Made by a program: the position numbers and the translations under genes
From: Glossina fuscipes
Taxonomy: Eukaryota; Arthropoda; Insecta; Diptera; Glossinidae
NCBI RefSeq assembly: GCF_014805625.2
Contig: NW_023998565.1
Coordinates: 802,933 to 866,932 of the forward strand
Direction: 5' to 3'
DNA length: 64,000 bases
The notes under the pieces: model-generated
What the model saw: the letters and a program-made list of their open reading frames with translations, nothing else
What the model was told of the DNA's origin: nothing
Databases searched by the model: none
Part shown: one piece after another, positions 23,690 to 35,169 of the stretch
How positions within the stretch are numbered: position 1 is the stretch's first letter
Layout of the letters: each line of letters begins with the position of its first letter

Positions 23690-24900
23690 CGATCATTAAA
23701 TTTTTTATTCAGTCACTTTTCGGTTTAATACAGTTTATTAAATCCGTATACATATTTATGTAACTTAATTATAGAACTTAGGTATATTTGATTAATTGAA
23801 CACTTTGCACGATTGCCCTGGCTTTATTTCGCTTCCTCTTTTTCTTGTTTATTTCATTTTTGCCTCGTTTGGACATATTATTTAATCTTGATCAATTTTA
23901 AGAGAAAGAAACTTTGCTTCTGTATGTATGTGTACGGCTTTTACTCATCATGAATGCAGAGATCACACAAAAAAAAATAAACAGACCAATCGCACACTTT
24001 GGTAAGGTTCACCATGGAAATGTATGATTTAAATCCTTGCTACGACGTGCTACTAGCTTAAGCAATTGTTACCATTATGAGGAATCTTTTATGTCACCGT
24101 CGAGTTTCTTAGACACTATTTGTAGATTTGATTCCTTGAGTGAGCATATTTTTCACTGACGAAATCACTTCCACGCACTTCCTCAAAACTAATATTTTTA
24201 ATTTTCATAGTGTATTTCTGTACATCTTTAATTTACAGTTAGTTTTAAAGGAATCTTTCCATTGTTTCTTTTTACTGCTATATTTATACTGTGTGTGTGT
24301 CCACACAGAAGGTTTTTAATTCGAATATATTTTTCTTTTTTTTATTTTCATTTTTTTCTTTCTTCTTTAAATTTTGATTACAATTATTTTCAGACTGATT
24401 TGTCCGCATGATTTTTGATTTGTTTTTTTCTTTTTTTTTTATTATGATACATAAATGAAACTTTTCGAGCACCCCTTTTACTAAGATTCCCTTTTTTTTT
24501 CTTTAATTCAATATTTCGTTTCCTATTTAGATTCACTGCTGTGTCTTGCAAAACATTTAAATTTTATTATTCATTAAATAAGGTTGAAGTTAATCGCAAT
24601 CCCTTTTACACATATTGATCTAATTGCAATAAAAATTTCGCGTAGTCCGCACACTGTGTTAGTCATTTACTTTAGGCAATCCAAACTCAGACTGCCTGTA
24701 CTCTTCGCATGATCTTTTTCTTTTTCCCTTTTTTTCTTTTGCTTTATGTTGCTATATAGCGGCCCGCCGCTACTTTTGCAAAAAAAGGACAGTATACCCC
24801 AAAATCATGCGATTTTGCATAACGGGATGCCGTTATTGCAATACTTTAGGCTGACATGGACCGACCGACACCCTACCCTAAGTTTATTCGCGGACATTAC
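23690..24900 (+). repeat. Dispersed repeat, partner at 41.59-42.38 kb
   Basis: The block ATTTATGTAACTTAATT, then ACTTAGGTATATTTGATTAA and TTTGCAC (23750-23815) matches 41735-41800 with few changes. Further T-rich similarity follows, and both copies end near a CGGACATTACA string (24893 and 42372). Internal parts differ. Class unknown. Confidence 0.5.
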
Positions 24901-25389
24901 AATGTACAAATGCATATATTTTGCCCTAAGCCTGTACAACATTATGCCATTCTATAATGTACCTTTATCACTTTATAATATAAATATGTATAGGTCATAT
25001 TACACTGTCAGTATGTATAATATTGTTGGCATTTTATACAGTTCTTCATTATTAACTTGATATACACACAATATTACATTCTAGATCTGATATTATATTT
25101 CAAATATTTTATGTTATCAACATATCCTCAAACATTAAAGTTCATCACATTATAAGATTACACTATATTGGTCTTTATTATTCTCAATGTTACATTATTA
25201 TTATATTTCATATTATTCAGATATTTTATTACAATTACTGCATTCATCTATACTCTTTATTTCTCATTTTATGTCGACATGAGTTCTTCTCTTATAAGTT
25301 ATAACTGTAAATATTTACTATGGGTATTACATAAAGTTAGCTTAAGTTATCCTTACGTTATTTCCCACCAAATTCAAAACATGAATATG

Positions 25390-25960
25390 GCTGTGACGAT
25401 ATAAAGGGCGCAGCAAAACGCATTATTTTTCAAACGTCATTAGCTCTAACTGATCGTTTCCCTTAACTGTTGTAGCTTAGGTTTTATCTCACTGTCGCTT
25501 GCGAAAGTATGTAGCAAAGCGGATTACCCCAAAGGCGATACCTCGAACGTATCATAAACCTCCTGGAAAATCTACAGACATAGTCTGTGCGAATATTAGC
25601 TAGTGCTTTCACAGCATAATCACAACCGCATTAGCCCTTGGCCATAGCTGTTGGCTGCACTGAGTGATCAGGACAGACGGCCTCGAGCGCTTCATCCCTT
25701 TGTTATCGCGGTCGGCAGCGTTTGTTAGGGCAGCTAGCTACTGCCAATAGTACTCCAATAGTGCGCATGAATCCTTGACGTAACTGTCGTCTGCATCTAC
25801 ACAGGGTGGGCGAGGGTCACTGTTCACAAAATAATTACTACGTTTGCATGGAATGTAGCGTAAGTGCGTTGCTTAAGTCGTAAAAACTTGTAACTGGCAG
25901 TCAGTAAGCGCTAATATTTATAAAGCGTATACTATAACATCAAAGATACTCTCTCTCTTT
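25390..25960. other. GC-richer island with TATA-like start, unidentified
   Basis: GATATAAAGGGCGCAGC at about 25398 is followed by more GC-rich, non-coding sequence to about 25920 inside very AT-rich surroundings. It could be part of an LTR or a regulatory exon; no ends or reading frame support either. Confidence 0.25.
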
Positions 25961-26859
25961 TTCTTACAAATGTTTGTAACGTGAATCCTGTGAGTAGACG
26001 GGCTTTACACACAATGAACAGGTTCTACCAGGTGTAGTTATTTATCTAATTTGTATTTATTTTGTAGTAATTTAAATATTGTTTCGTATATTATATGACT
26101 TTTTTATTTTTATTTAAATTAAATATTAAATTTAAAAAAAAGAACAACAAGCAATAAAGGCAAATTTCCAATTTAAAATATATTTGCCATATTGTATTTA
26201 TTTAAGTCGTAATAGGTGTTCAGCTATTTTTAAAGTGCTCGCAATTGGTATGAAGAGACATAACGTATTCGCTTATAGTGGGCAACTATATCTTTCGATT
26301 TACACTCCATAAAATTTTTCAGACAAAACCTCCCGTTACGCCTATTTAAAAAGTTGCAAAATACGACAATACGTTTAACAATAAATTCGGCGATTTCTGT
26401 ATTCATACAGAGCTCTTCAATGTGCGGGTGGAATACTGCATGTTCTCTTTATGATTTACTTGTCCTTGAACGACGAACATTATTGTCTTGTTTTTTTCGA
26501 GCATACGGCCGCAATAAATTCCTATACACAGAGCTTTTCAGGAATATAATCACGGGACCGAGAGTTATGAGCCAAAATTTAAAACAATTATCGTGGTTTT
26601 CCTGTATCGTTTTAGTTTTTTCTGCGCCGTGTATGTGAATAAAACATGCCCATTTTTAGCCTTATTTTCTTAATCGATTAAGGAGAGCTTGCGCTTGTTT
26701 ATTTCTGCGACGGGTGTATTAAGTATGTGCGGACGTATGTAACACGGGGGAGGGCTTATGACAGACCGATCTCTTATTGTACCGATCGTTTCAGAATCAA
26801 ATGCTTAATCGATCTAAACCTGTCTATCCGTCTGATGTCTAACAATGTACATTTCCGCT

Positions 26860-27060
26860 CAAGCTGCAGGTCGGAATTTTTGAGATATTTTCATGAAATT
26901 TGGCACAATGACGTGTTTTGACCAGGACGAATGGTTACTTCGGATCGGTCCACTTTTTCGACCACTTCCCATATAACACCCCATTATGAAAGTCGTTATA
27001 CGGAAAAAACTTGCAATTTTCAAAATTCCTCGGCAAAAGTGGCTAAATAGTACTATTTCA
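26860..27060 (+). repeat. Dispersed repeat family D, copy
   Basis: Blocks GAGATATTTTCATGAAATTTGG, GGATCGGTCCACTTTTTCGA and CACTTCCCATATAACACC are shared with 62480-62580 and, in reverse orientation, with 42830-43000. Non-coding. Confidence 0.55.
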
Positions 27061-27199
27061 GCATGTAATGTTGTCTCAATTGGAAGATGATTCTATGCCA
27101 TTATTTGCGAAAAAAATATATTTTTAATAAAAAAAAGTATTTTATTGCAAAAAAAGATAATTATTATGATATGGTTACTTATACTTTAAATTATTATTG

Positions 27200-27720
27200 T
27201 TATTATAACATTTTTGAACTAAGGAAATGAATTATTTGACTAACTAAGAACAAATTGAGCACCGGCAGGTCACCGACTCTTGGAAAAGAGACCTTAATTG
27301 TTTTATATTGCCCCAGCTCACAGTCGAGGGTTTCCTCATAACTTTTAACAGTTGCGAATTTGTTTTTATAAGCAAGGTTCATAGCTTGAGGATAGCTTGA
27401 GGATAGGTACGATTGTGAAACGCAAAGCACTTTCGTGAACTATGTGGTTAAGCAAAACTTGTCCTGAGGCATCTATCACGGCATAGGTAGGCGGCATACC
27501 GTTAGATTTGGAGCCGCTTGTATAAGAAATAAGCCAACCGTCACATTCCAGTGTTTTAGATTTTGCTTCAACCACATTCCTAAAGACGTAATTTTAAGCA
27601 TCCTTGTAAATAAAAAGCGAAATGTGAATTAGAATAGCCGTTCAAAACCCACGGAGATTTAAGATCAAAATTGCTAAAAACTTCTTGGTGAATGTTTAAT
27701 TCCTTTGCGGCATACAAACA
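27200..27720 (-). pseudogene. I-clade LINE RNase H fragment
   Basis: Reverse-strand remnant of the same family as 1-4060 and 35170-35984. It carries the RNase H start (YTSGSKS where the 35.8 kb copy has YTDGSKS, so a catalytic Asp is changed) and the following AVIDASGQVLLNHIVHES segment, plus downstream LPVLNLFL-type sequence. Frames shift near 27430 and 27575. It abuts the tail of the CR1-type copy at 27735. Confidence 0.7.
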
Positions 27721-27734
27721 ATGCGAGTGAAAAA

Positions 27735-30300
27735 GGAATTAAATAATAATTCATATCTAAACAAATAAGAGAGAAAAAAACATGGACACAAAAAGCAAGA
27801 AGGCACCCCTACAACAATCCAAGTAGCAAGTAAACCCATAAGCCATTTCAAATATGCAAAAGCTTGGCAACAGATAAAGTAAACAATGTCAATTAATTTT
27901 CGAATCATAAGGAAATATTAAGGTTAAAAATTAGTTTAAATACCACGTAGGCAAATCGCGCGTATTAAGCCTAGTTGTTTTGATAAACTTTAAACAACCC
28001 GATATTGAAATTAAGCGATAAGCATCATTCAAATTTCTGCAAAAAACCGTAAACGGGTTAAAAAGTTCGTAAGTATATTTACATTGACCCTGGTTAATGA
28101 AAATAAAGTGCCTAGAGAAGCGGTTGGGTACATTAAAGCTTATCTCACTAAGTAATGTGGACGAATCGATAGTGCTATTAACTAACTTGATTAAGAAGGA
28201 GATACCGAGAAGAATAATAGTGTTTCTCAAGAGAAGATAAGGATAACAGAAGCAACCGATTTTGCAGATAAGAGCTTATCCGTTTCATTAAGTGCAATGG
28301 GACGCCAGAGGCCTGGAGTTTGAAAAAGTGGTTAACTAAATCAAACGCTTTACTAAGATCATGACGACATCCGCAACTGCCGCTAGAGAAAGTCTTGAAA
28401 AAGTGACTAGTAAACTCTAACTCGTGACAGTTGATCTTCGTTTTAGGAAGCCATGCTAGAATGGAGAAATGTAAGATTTGATAGCAAAAGCTAAATGCTG
28501 AGTAATAATTTGCTCAAAGAATTTAGGTGAGAAACTTAACATGGCGATGCTTCTACAGTTCTCAACGTGATGTCTGTTTCCACGTTTTTGAAGCGGAATA
28601 AGGAAACTACTCTTTCGACAGAAACACCTGATATCAAGGACCGATTAAAAATCTTTGAAATGACATCGTAAATCATACTAGTCAGAGCACAATTTGAGCA
28701 CATATAATGGAAGCCCATCACGCCCAGCCGCAAAACATTTTTTTTAGAGACCTCAAATATGTGAAATGCCGCTTTTTGAAATGACCGAGTTAGTGATCAG
28801 ATACGCATAGTTGACAGTTAAATTGGAATCCGTATGTGAAAAATTTCTGAAGTATTCAGCAAACAGATTTGAGGTTTCAACATCATCAGAAGACTCATTA
28901 AAAGAAACAAACGAGGTATATAAAGAGATTTTTCTTTTGGAGTTGACAAGCTTAAAAAAATATTTAGGATTAACAAACAACAAGGAGTTTATCAATTCAA
29001 GGTATTTGCTATTGCAGATCCTTGTTATTACTTCGGTGGTTGAGGTAATTAAATCTATGGCTTGCAGCAGTAGGCGAAATAGTCGTAAGCAGAACCATTT
29101 TTCATAAACTTGTTTAAAAATTCATTTTCCTATTTTCGTAATATTTAAATGTTTTGTTAAACCAATGCGGACACTTGTTTTAAGGGCGAGGTTGCTTGAT
29201 CGAAATGGTTGCGGAAATAGCAAGGTTTAATACATTATAGAAAGATGACATTAGAGTTTCAGTATTTGCAACAGAAAAGTCGAGCAAAATATTTAAGCAG
29301 TTAAATATTCGTTTTGTTAAATTCATAATATTTATTGGAGGATGTTGGATTTGGCACGTTAGAGTACTTTAATGGACCATCGTGCCTGTAATAAAACGAA
29401 ATACAAATTGTTGGATGATACGGATCATCACATAAACTAAAATGTGGACAGCGACTTACAAGTATCTCCGGGAGGAAGTAAATTACGATCAAGTAATTCA
29501 TTGCAGAACACAATCCCTCTATCAAATGTTGAAGTGGGGACCATACAGCCAGAGTTATTACTCTTATACCAAGTGACTTGTGGCAAATTGAAGTCTCCTA
29601 ATGCTATGAGGGCAGAATGTTTCTTATCAAAAGAGATATCCGCATTTGGGGCAATATAGGAGGAAGTTACGTATAACTGTTTATTGGCAATTTTCGCCCG
29701 AATGGCAATAAATTCAACGTCGGAAGAAGTATGAAATTCAATTGAATAGAACGGAATTGCAGCAGATATGGTATGACAATTAAAATACCAGCACCAGTAT
29801 GATCCAATCGACCATTTCTAAAAATTTTCAAAGAATTGTGAAAAAGTTCTGGCGAATGTAAATCTGGCTTTAAACAGGTTTCAGTTATAGCCAAACAGAA
29901 AACTCTGTGGTCACTGAATTTAGGAAAGTGGATTTTTGAGTTTACACCATTAACGTTTTGGTAACTGAAAGTTACTAGGCCTTAAGAAACGTTCAGTTTT
30001 ACGGGGACGATCCTGCGGAATGAATTCCGTCATTTGTTTAAAAAAATTTCCATGCTTTCTGTCGGTACTAACACCCTAATCATCTTATGTTGAGATAGAG
30101 CCAACTTGAAAATGCTAACAAATAGACGAACGGAACTTTAGCAACAAAATAGCTTTTTATATTATCCTCAGAGGTGACCGGCGTCAATCTTGACTCGAAT
30201 ATTTCCTTTCCGGGGAGTACTGCCGTTAAGAAAATGTCATCCGCTTTGGGAACGGTAGGATTTACAGGTAGTTGAGTTGGGGAGAAATTAGAGGCTGTGA
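27735..30300 (-). mobile_element. CR1-type LINE, decayed copy 3
   Basis: Reverse-strand remnant with 3' UTR, ORF2 C-terminus (28230-27931: SFLIKLVNSTIDSSTLLSEI), RT scraps (28.3-28.7 kb), the N-terminal RT/linker region (28.75-29.1 kb), endonuclease (29.2-29.95 kb, with DPYHPTICISF and the ITETCLKP region) and the end of the ORF1 conserved block (30.0-30.27 kb). Many stops and shifts make it older than copies 1 and 2. It is 5'-truncated near 30300; the 3' tail lies near 27735-27770. Confidence 0.75.
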
Positions 30301-31680
30301 CTGCACTTGCTCGTGCATCATATGCGAAAACGTATATTCCATCTTCACAATCCTTTTTAAATTAATAAATTTTTCATTTTCCCATGACGTTTTCTTCACT
30401 ACTACATATTTGTTTCACATTTATTATAGCGGGACTTTTAAAAAAATGTACTGTAAGCTTCCGTTTGCTGTCAATTTGTTTACAGGATTATGCAATTTAC
30501 AGTAAACTTTCTAATAAATAAAATGGGGAGAACAGCGAAATGGACCCAGTTGAGGATTTCATTATGTGAGTATGTAGGCTCAGTGGAAAGAATTAGAATA
30601 TTATGCATTATCCTCTTTAGAAATTCGACATAAAAGTCTTCGCAATTAACTTAATATATTGGAAAGATATTCTCTTGTAAATAACTTATAGTTGTTCGTG
30701 TTAGCAATCTCAAAATTTTTATAATAAATGACCTATTCAACCCTGGTAATACTAAGAAAAGCAATAAAAAATCAACAAGTAATAGACAGTCTAGGAGCAA
30801 CAGTTGGAGCACATTGTTCCAATCAAGATTCTCACTTGTTAGAAAGTAATCAATAGTGGATGAACACTGAAATGTGTCAGTAAGCAACTATTTCTGCAAC
30901 AGAGACCATTCTAAAACACATGGCTCCTTTGTTAAAAGATTTGCCGGTTGAAGTAAATCGCATTTAAAATCTGAAGCAAATCGCAATGGAAATCTACCTT
31001 CAGAGCATTTTTTTACATAGCAAGCATTATATCTTCTTCCAACCGAGTGCACGGTTAGTTCAACGAATACAGACTCACGGATCCCTTCTTCGAGGACTCG
31101 AAACATTACCCTATAATAATGTTTACGGGAAATCTATAAGCCAAATTTTCTCTATCTAGGCTATGCCCGATCATATCTCGACAAACTATACCTTAGTAAA
31201 ACGCATCAGATATATTATTTTTTGCCATGATCCACTTATGGAAAAACTCTCAGAGAAAACATATCACCTACTAAATCCTCTTTCTGTTACATACATGACA
31301 TCACGATTGAGAGACCCACACGATTTCTGGAAATTACCAACGTATCAAAACTTCATGACATCCTAACAATTAGTTTACAAGTTGTAGTATCATGTATTTG
31401 ACAGATAGGGGACTTATTGAGTGATGTGGTACTAGCTTCAAAAAGTCTCCCAAGTCCATCTGTGCATATGTTAGCAAGACATACTTTGGCAGTTCAGATA
31501 TGCAATGTTAAGATTACAACTATCCTACTTGAAGCAGGATAATGCTTCGAGTAGTACAATAAAAGTTCGGTAGGATAATCAAATACCATAAATTTAAAAA
31601 GAAAGGCTGGCACGTTAAAAATGTGTAAATAAATAATTAGACTTCATCACACCGGCTCAGAAAGACGTGAAAATCATATG
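30300..31680. other. Unresolved region with two abutting reverse frames
   Basis: Reverse frames 31106-30888 and 30887-30651 abut and read through a single stop. The second contains STIDYFLTSENL, which loosely resembles the end of a LINE endonuclease domain. A forward frame at 31163-31366 (with DPHDFWKLPTYQNF) has no recognised family. All are short and may be transposon relics. Confidence 0.25.
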
Positions 31681-31689
31681 AACACTGAG

Positions 31690-31930
31690 CACCTCTATTG
31701 GCACTTGGATTCGCTCTGAATAGATAGATCATGGTTGAAAATTTCGAAAATTTGGCAATTTTTCCATTTTTGTCATCTTTCTACAATCTGCTCAAGCAGC
31801 GCTAGGTGCCCTCAATGATGTCGGATACATGTCCGATACAATCCATTCTGTCCTTGGTACACAGCACGCCAATGCATCAAATTTTCTCAGAATATCTCCA
31901 AAATTGCAACATATAGGTTGAACACAAGAG
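31690..31930 (-). repeat. Dispersed repeat family D, copy
   Basis: Reverse-oriented non-coding copy of the family at 11.8-12.3 and 42.4-43.0 kb, with blocks for GGTACACAGCACGCCAATGC and ATCAAATTTTCTCAGAATAT. It ends directly before the helicase-like pseudogene at 31941. Confidence 0.45.
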
Positions 31931-31940
31931 TAAAAAAAAA

Positions 31941-32420
31941 TTCCAGAGAAGCTAAAATGCTGAAACAACTTGACGATATACTGCCGCAATCACCAACTCG
32001 ACACAAAACACATGGCGTATTCTTCTGCGGAATGCGTAGTAAAGATATGCAGGTAGAAGACTCGCCGTTCTGCTATAAACCTTACGAAGCGAAGGACGTA
32101 AGTTGTATTTAGTTTAAAAGCAGAATCCCTTCTATTTAGTATTTTATAACATTTATTTCATTTTTGAAGGTTTTCCTAATGACAGTCAAATTGTATCGTA
32201 AGGATATTAAACCAAAATCCATTGGCATCATAACACCGTTCGTAAAGCAAGCTGAACAATTGCGCGACCTTTTTGTTGATGTCGACGTAGCTAAACTTGA
32301 TACTGTAGAGGAATTCTAAGGACAGGTATAACTTTCGTAAAATTACACTAATGTTGCAACTAATACTAATGTTGATTTCGCTTGGTTGTTTTTAGGAACG
32401 CGATATAATAATCTTATTAA
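31941..32420 (+). pseudogene. MOV10/Armitage-like SF1 RNA helicase fragment with retained introns
   Basis: MOV10-family helicases act in RNA silencing; the fly member Armitage works in piRNA production. Three exon-like blocks encode the C-terminal RecA domain. Block 1 (about 31947-32097) has HGVFFCGMRS and PYEAKD. Block 2 (32170-32325) has VFLMTVKLYRKD, IGIITPFVKQAEQLR and TVEEF-stop-GQ. Block 3 starts at 32396 (ERDIIIL). They are joined by GT-AG introns of 72 bp (32098-32169) and 70 bp (32326-32395), and a TTCCAG acceptor precedes block 1. At 32317-32319 the conserved Gln of the VEEFQGQER motif is TAA. The copy stops within an AAACAGTCTT repeat. With introns kept, it is a DNA-level duplicate or decayed gene rather than a retrocopy. 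Confidence 0.75.
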
Positions 32421-32482
32421 ACAGTCTTAAACAGTCTTAAACAGTCTTGAACAGTTGTAAACAGTTGTAAACACTTTGCAAA
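32416..32482 (+). repeat. 10-bp tandem repeat
   Basis: Five to six units of TAAACAGTCT, the last ones altered to GAACAGTTG and AAACAGTTGT. It lies exactly where helicase similarity is lost. Confidence 0.75.
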
Positions 32483-32779
32483 CATAGCGAAATTCCGCAT
32501 CGAAAGTATATAAAATGTCATTAAATGCGTTGGCTGGTATTCTGCATACGAATCTTATTTAACCAAAATGTCAAAGAAATGATTGAGAAAAATCGTAGCC
32601 TAGAATATAGTTTCACTACTTATTACAGATTGATTTTAATGGACGATTGCCGCGGCCCGAGTCAAGGGAATATAGTTTATATATATGTATATATATATAG
32701 TTTTGTTACTTAATTTTCTTCCATTAGATGTCATGGCAGAGATGCTCTTTGAAATTAATATAAAATTTTCTGCTAACTG

Positions 32780-33000
32780 AGCTAACTGTGAGTCAAAGAA
32801 TTAATTCGAGTACTGTTTGTGCTGTTTGTTATAGCCGACGTTAATATTTTTACCGTTTTAGCACCCAAAAAGCAGTGCTTCTTATCGCGTAGCAAGTGTT
32901 GACAATTTTCGCATCTTGAAACATATAATAAAACCGAATCTTCTGCGTTTAAATGATGCAAATGCACTTGTGGTTGTATTAAGCATTCGGTTTGAACCTG
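32780..33000 (-). other. Coding-like reverse fragment, unidentified
   Basis: A frame ending near 32860 encodes a Cys-containing segment (RCENCQHLLRDKKHCFLGA). Composition is more protein-like than the surroundings, and a GTAAAA follows that could be a splice donor. No family recognised; could be an exon remnant. Confidence 0.25.
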
Positions 33001-33104
33001 TAAAGTCCTTAATTAAATTCTTCTTTTAATTGTTTTTGTCATGTAATAAAAATGCATTCATATACATACATAATTAGTACAGTGTTGCGTGATTATTAAA
33101 CACA

Positions 33105-33215
33105 TCATGTTAGGAATATGTGTGTGTCTGTTTGGTGCGTATTGTTGGCATTCTACTGGTCGCAAAAATGAAGATATCGACTTTGGTAGAAACATTGGAA
33201 GTGTTCACCCGCAGG
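33105..33215 (+). repeat. Dispersed repeat family E, short copy
   Basis: Contains TGGTCGCAAAAATGAAGATA, then TCGAC and a GAAACATTGGAAGTGTTC block. Longer copies are at 56290-56700 (reverse) and 61440-62130 (forward). Non-coding. Confidence 0.6.
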
Positions 33216-33483
33216 TTGATATTAAAACTGAGCCAAATTGATCAGAACAGAAGCGCTTGAGGATGTTTTCATATATTAATTCAAAGAAGTAATAGTTACA
33301 TGCTCCAAAACATAACATGAAATAATCGAAATCAAAATGTGGATTTTCTTTCATAATAAAATAAATATAATCAACGTATTCACACAAGATATTATACACA
33401 CAATTTTTTGAAGCAACCCGAAAGTGAAATAGACGACTTATCTTACAACTTTGCCGGTTTAGTTTAAAATCTTTATTTTCCAT
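33205..33483 (-). other. Open reading frame of unknown nature (92 codons)
   Basis: Starts with ATG at 33483 and remains open for 92 codons. The product is rich in Phe, Tyr and Cys (for example RVASKNCVYNILCEYVDYIY). Its 3' end lies in repeat family E, so any real protein would be truncated. No family recognised; may be chance in AT-rich DNA. Confidence 0.25.
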
Positions 33484-33835
33484 CTGGCTAGACGTTTTGA
33501 AGCGCTACTTGAAACTGACTTCCTTTTTTCCCTGTTGTATACTTATTGGGATACTGTGCTGGTTAGCTACTCCTACAAAATTTTTTTTCAAACAAATTTC
33601 TGTGGCACCACATCATTTAATTTTATGTTGCACCAAATAATCTTTATTTAATTTAATCTTTCCCATTTTAAGTTTGAAGTAATTGTCACATGATTTTGTT
33701 TTGTTTTCACAAATACATCGTTGTTTTGCTTTTCAAAAAGGACACACTAAGGAGTTCTTTGAAATGTAATAAATGATGAGGGGAAAAGAAATCATATTTG
33801 TTATCTACCTGTTGTTTGTTGTTTTTCCTACATAT

Positions 33836-33910
33836 CCACTTATATGTAAACTATGGCGCATATTCACTTAAAAACACAATTGTATATGCTTCTGCTTTAC
33901 AAGAAACAAG
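33836..33910 (+). repeat. Dispersed repeat, partner of 11.34-11.44 kb
   Basis: Blocks CACTTATATGTAAACTATGG, GCGCATATTCACTTAAAAA and CTTCTGCTTTACAA match the copy near 11.35 kb in order and spacing. Confidence 0.5.
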
Positions 33911-34189
33911 CACACACAAATGAAAGGTCGAAGAGTCAAATGGGCTACAACTTCTGTTATTATTTTCTTTATTTATATATTTTCATATGAAGTTCAGCTA
34001 AAATAACAGCTGAAATTAAAGAACTTTTAGATATAAATCTAATGCCGAGTATTACCAACTATTAGAAAGTATTTGAAGAAAAATGAAAAAAATTTAAATA
34101 AATAAATACAACAAATTTCATGTGTGAATACACAGCATGTACATATTGAACACAGCGGCACACTCGAATGGATTTGATGGAATATAAAG

Positions 34190-34335
34190 AATCCGTTATA
34201 AAACGGTGCGGTACATTGAAGTTTATCTCACCAAGGAATGTCGGCGCATCGATAGTGCAATTGATTTACTTAATTAAGAAGGAAACACCAAGAATAAATC
34301 TGCGTTTCTCAAATATTGTTTGTAAAGTTATGCCT
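34190..34335 (-). mobile_element. CR1-type LINE ORF2 fragment
   Basis: About 130 bp similar to 28125-28230 (the region after the RT domain), with the ACATTGAAGTTTATCTCACC and CTTAATTAAGAAGGA blocks. No other part of the element is nearby. Confidence 0.6.
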
Positions 34336-34450
34336 GTAGCAATTCTCTCTGTCTATCTAACTATCGTGCTGCTGACTTCATTATTTTTAGAGCTACTCTT
34401 AAGTGCCATTTGAAGAGTATCGGAGGTTGTAAACATAGACGCACGTTTCA

Positions 34451-34735
34451 TTGCTGAGCTGGCTAGTTCGTGAGATATGGGAAGGTTTTAAATTTCTGTT
34501 CCACGGACACTCCACAGATAGTAGGAACGAAATACACGTCTTTGGCCCTTATCGGCAACAGCGAGCGGACGAAACCTACTTACCCAAAGGGCAGATCATA
34601 AACCCTGGGCCATTCTTCACCCTACCCAACCTGTATCCCCTTCAATTTGCAATAGGATACACCGAGGTTGGATTCGACGACCCTCTAAACTACTTTAACA
34701 CATTTTTACATGTATTCTGTTTCTTTTCTTTTTAA
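34451..34735 (+). other. Unidentified open frame (94 codons)
   Basis: GC content is higher than in flanking DNA. The product has a mixed, protein-like composition with NPGPFFTLPNLYPLQFAIG and GFDDPLNYF, and a Phe-rich end. No homologous family came to mind; it may be a fragment of a host gene or of a transposon. There is no convincing upstream promoter. Confidence 0.3.
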
Positions 34736-35169
34736 TTCATATTATTACTTTCAATAACAAAAACAATATCAATATCTCTGTATTAATGAAAAGGGAGATT
34801 AATTTATAATTTGTGGATATAGATGTATGATTACCTAAATTATGTTAGTTACTAAACAAATTGTATATATACGTTATATATGTTATATAAAAAAAATACG
34901 ATGAAGATATGCCGACTGTTTGCTATTGCAAACGATAACCTTGATATTAGACATAACGAAGTTATGAATGATAACGATGTTGATATCATTATCGAATAAT
35001 GAAGTTGACAACGTAACGAATACTGGAAATATGTAGCACTGTTATGTGCAGCAAAGATTATCCATACTTATTTATGGTTTCGCTATAATTCTGATATAAT
35101 GTTAATTTCTATGCAATGGTGCGTATGCTTTTGTACACATATGTGTAAACAGTAACAGATATGCGATGC

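Larger units (their letters stand above)
23142..26850. other. Long AT-rich tract with repeats, no gene recognised
   Basis: Mostly T-rich DNA. The part 23690-24900 resembles 41590-42380 in places (entry below). A GC-richer patch at 25390-25960 is listed separately. Open frames here are short and compositionally skewed. Confidence 0.4.
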
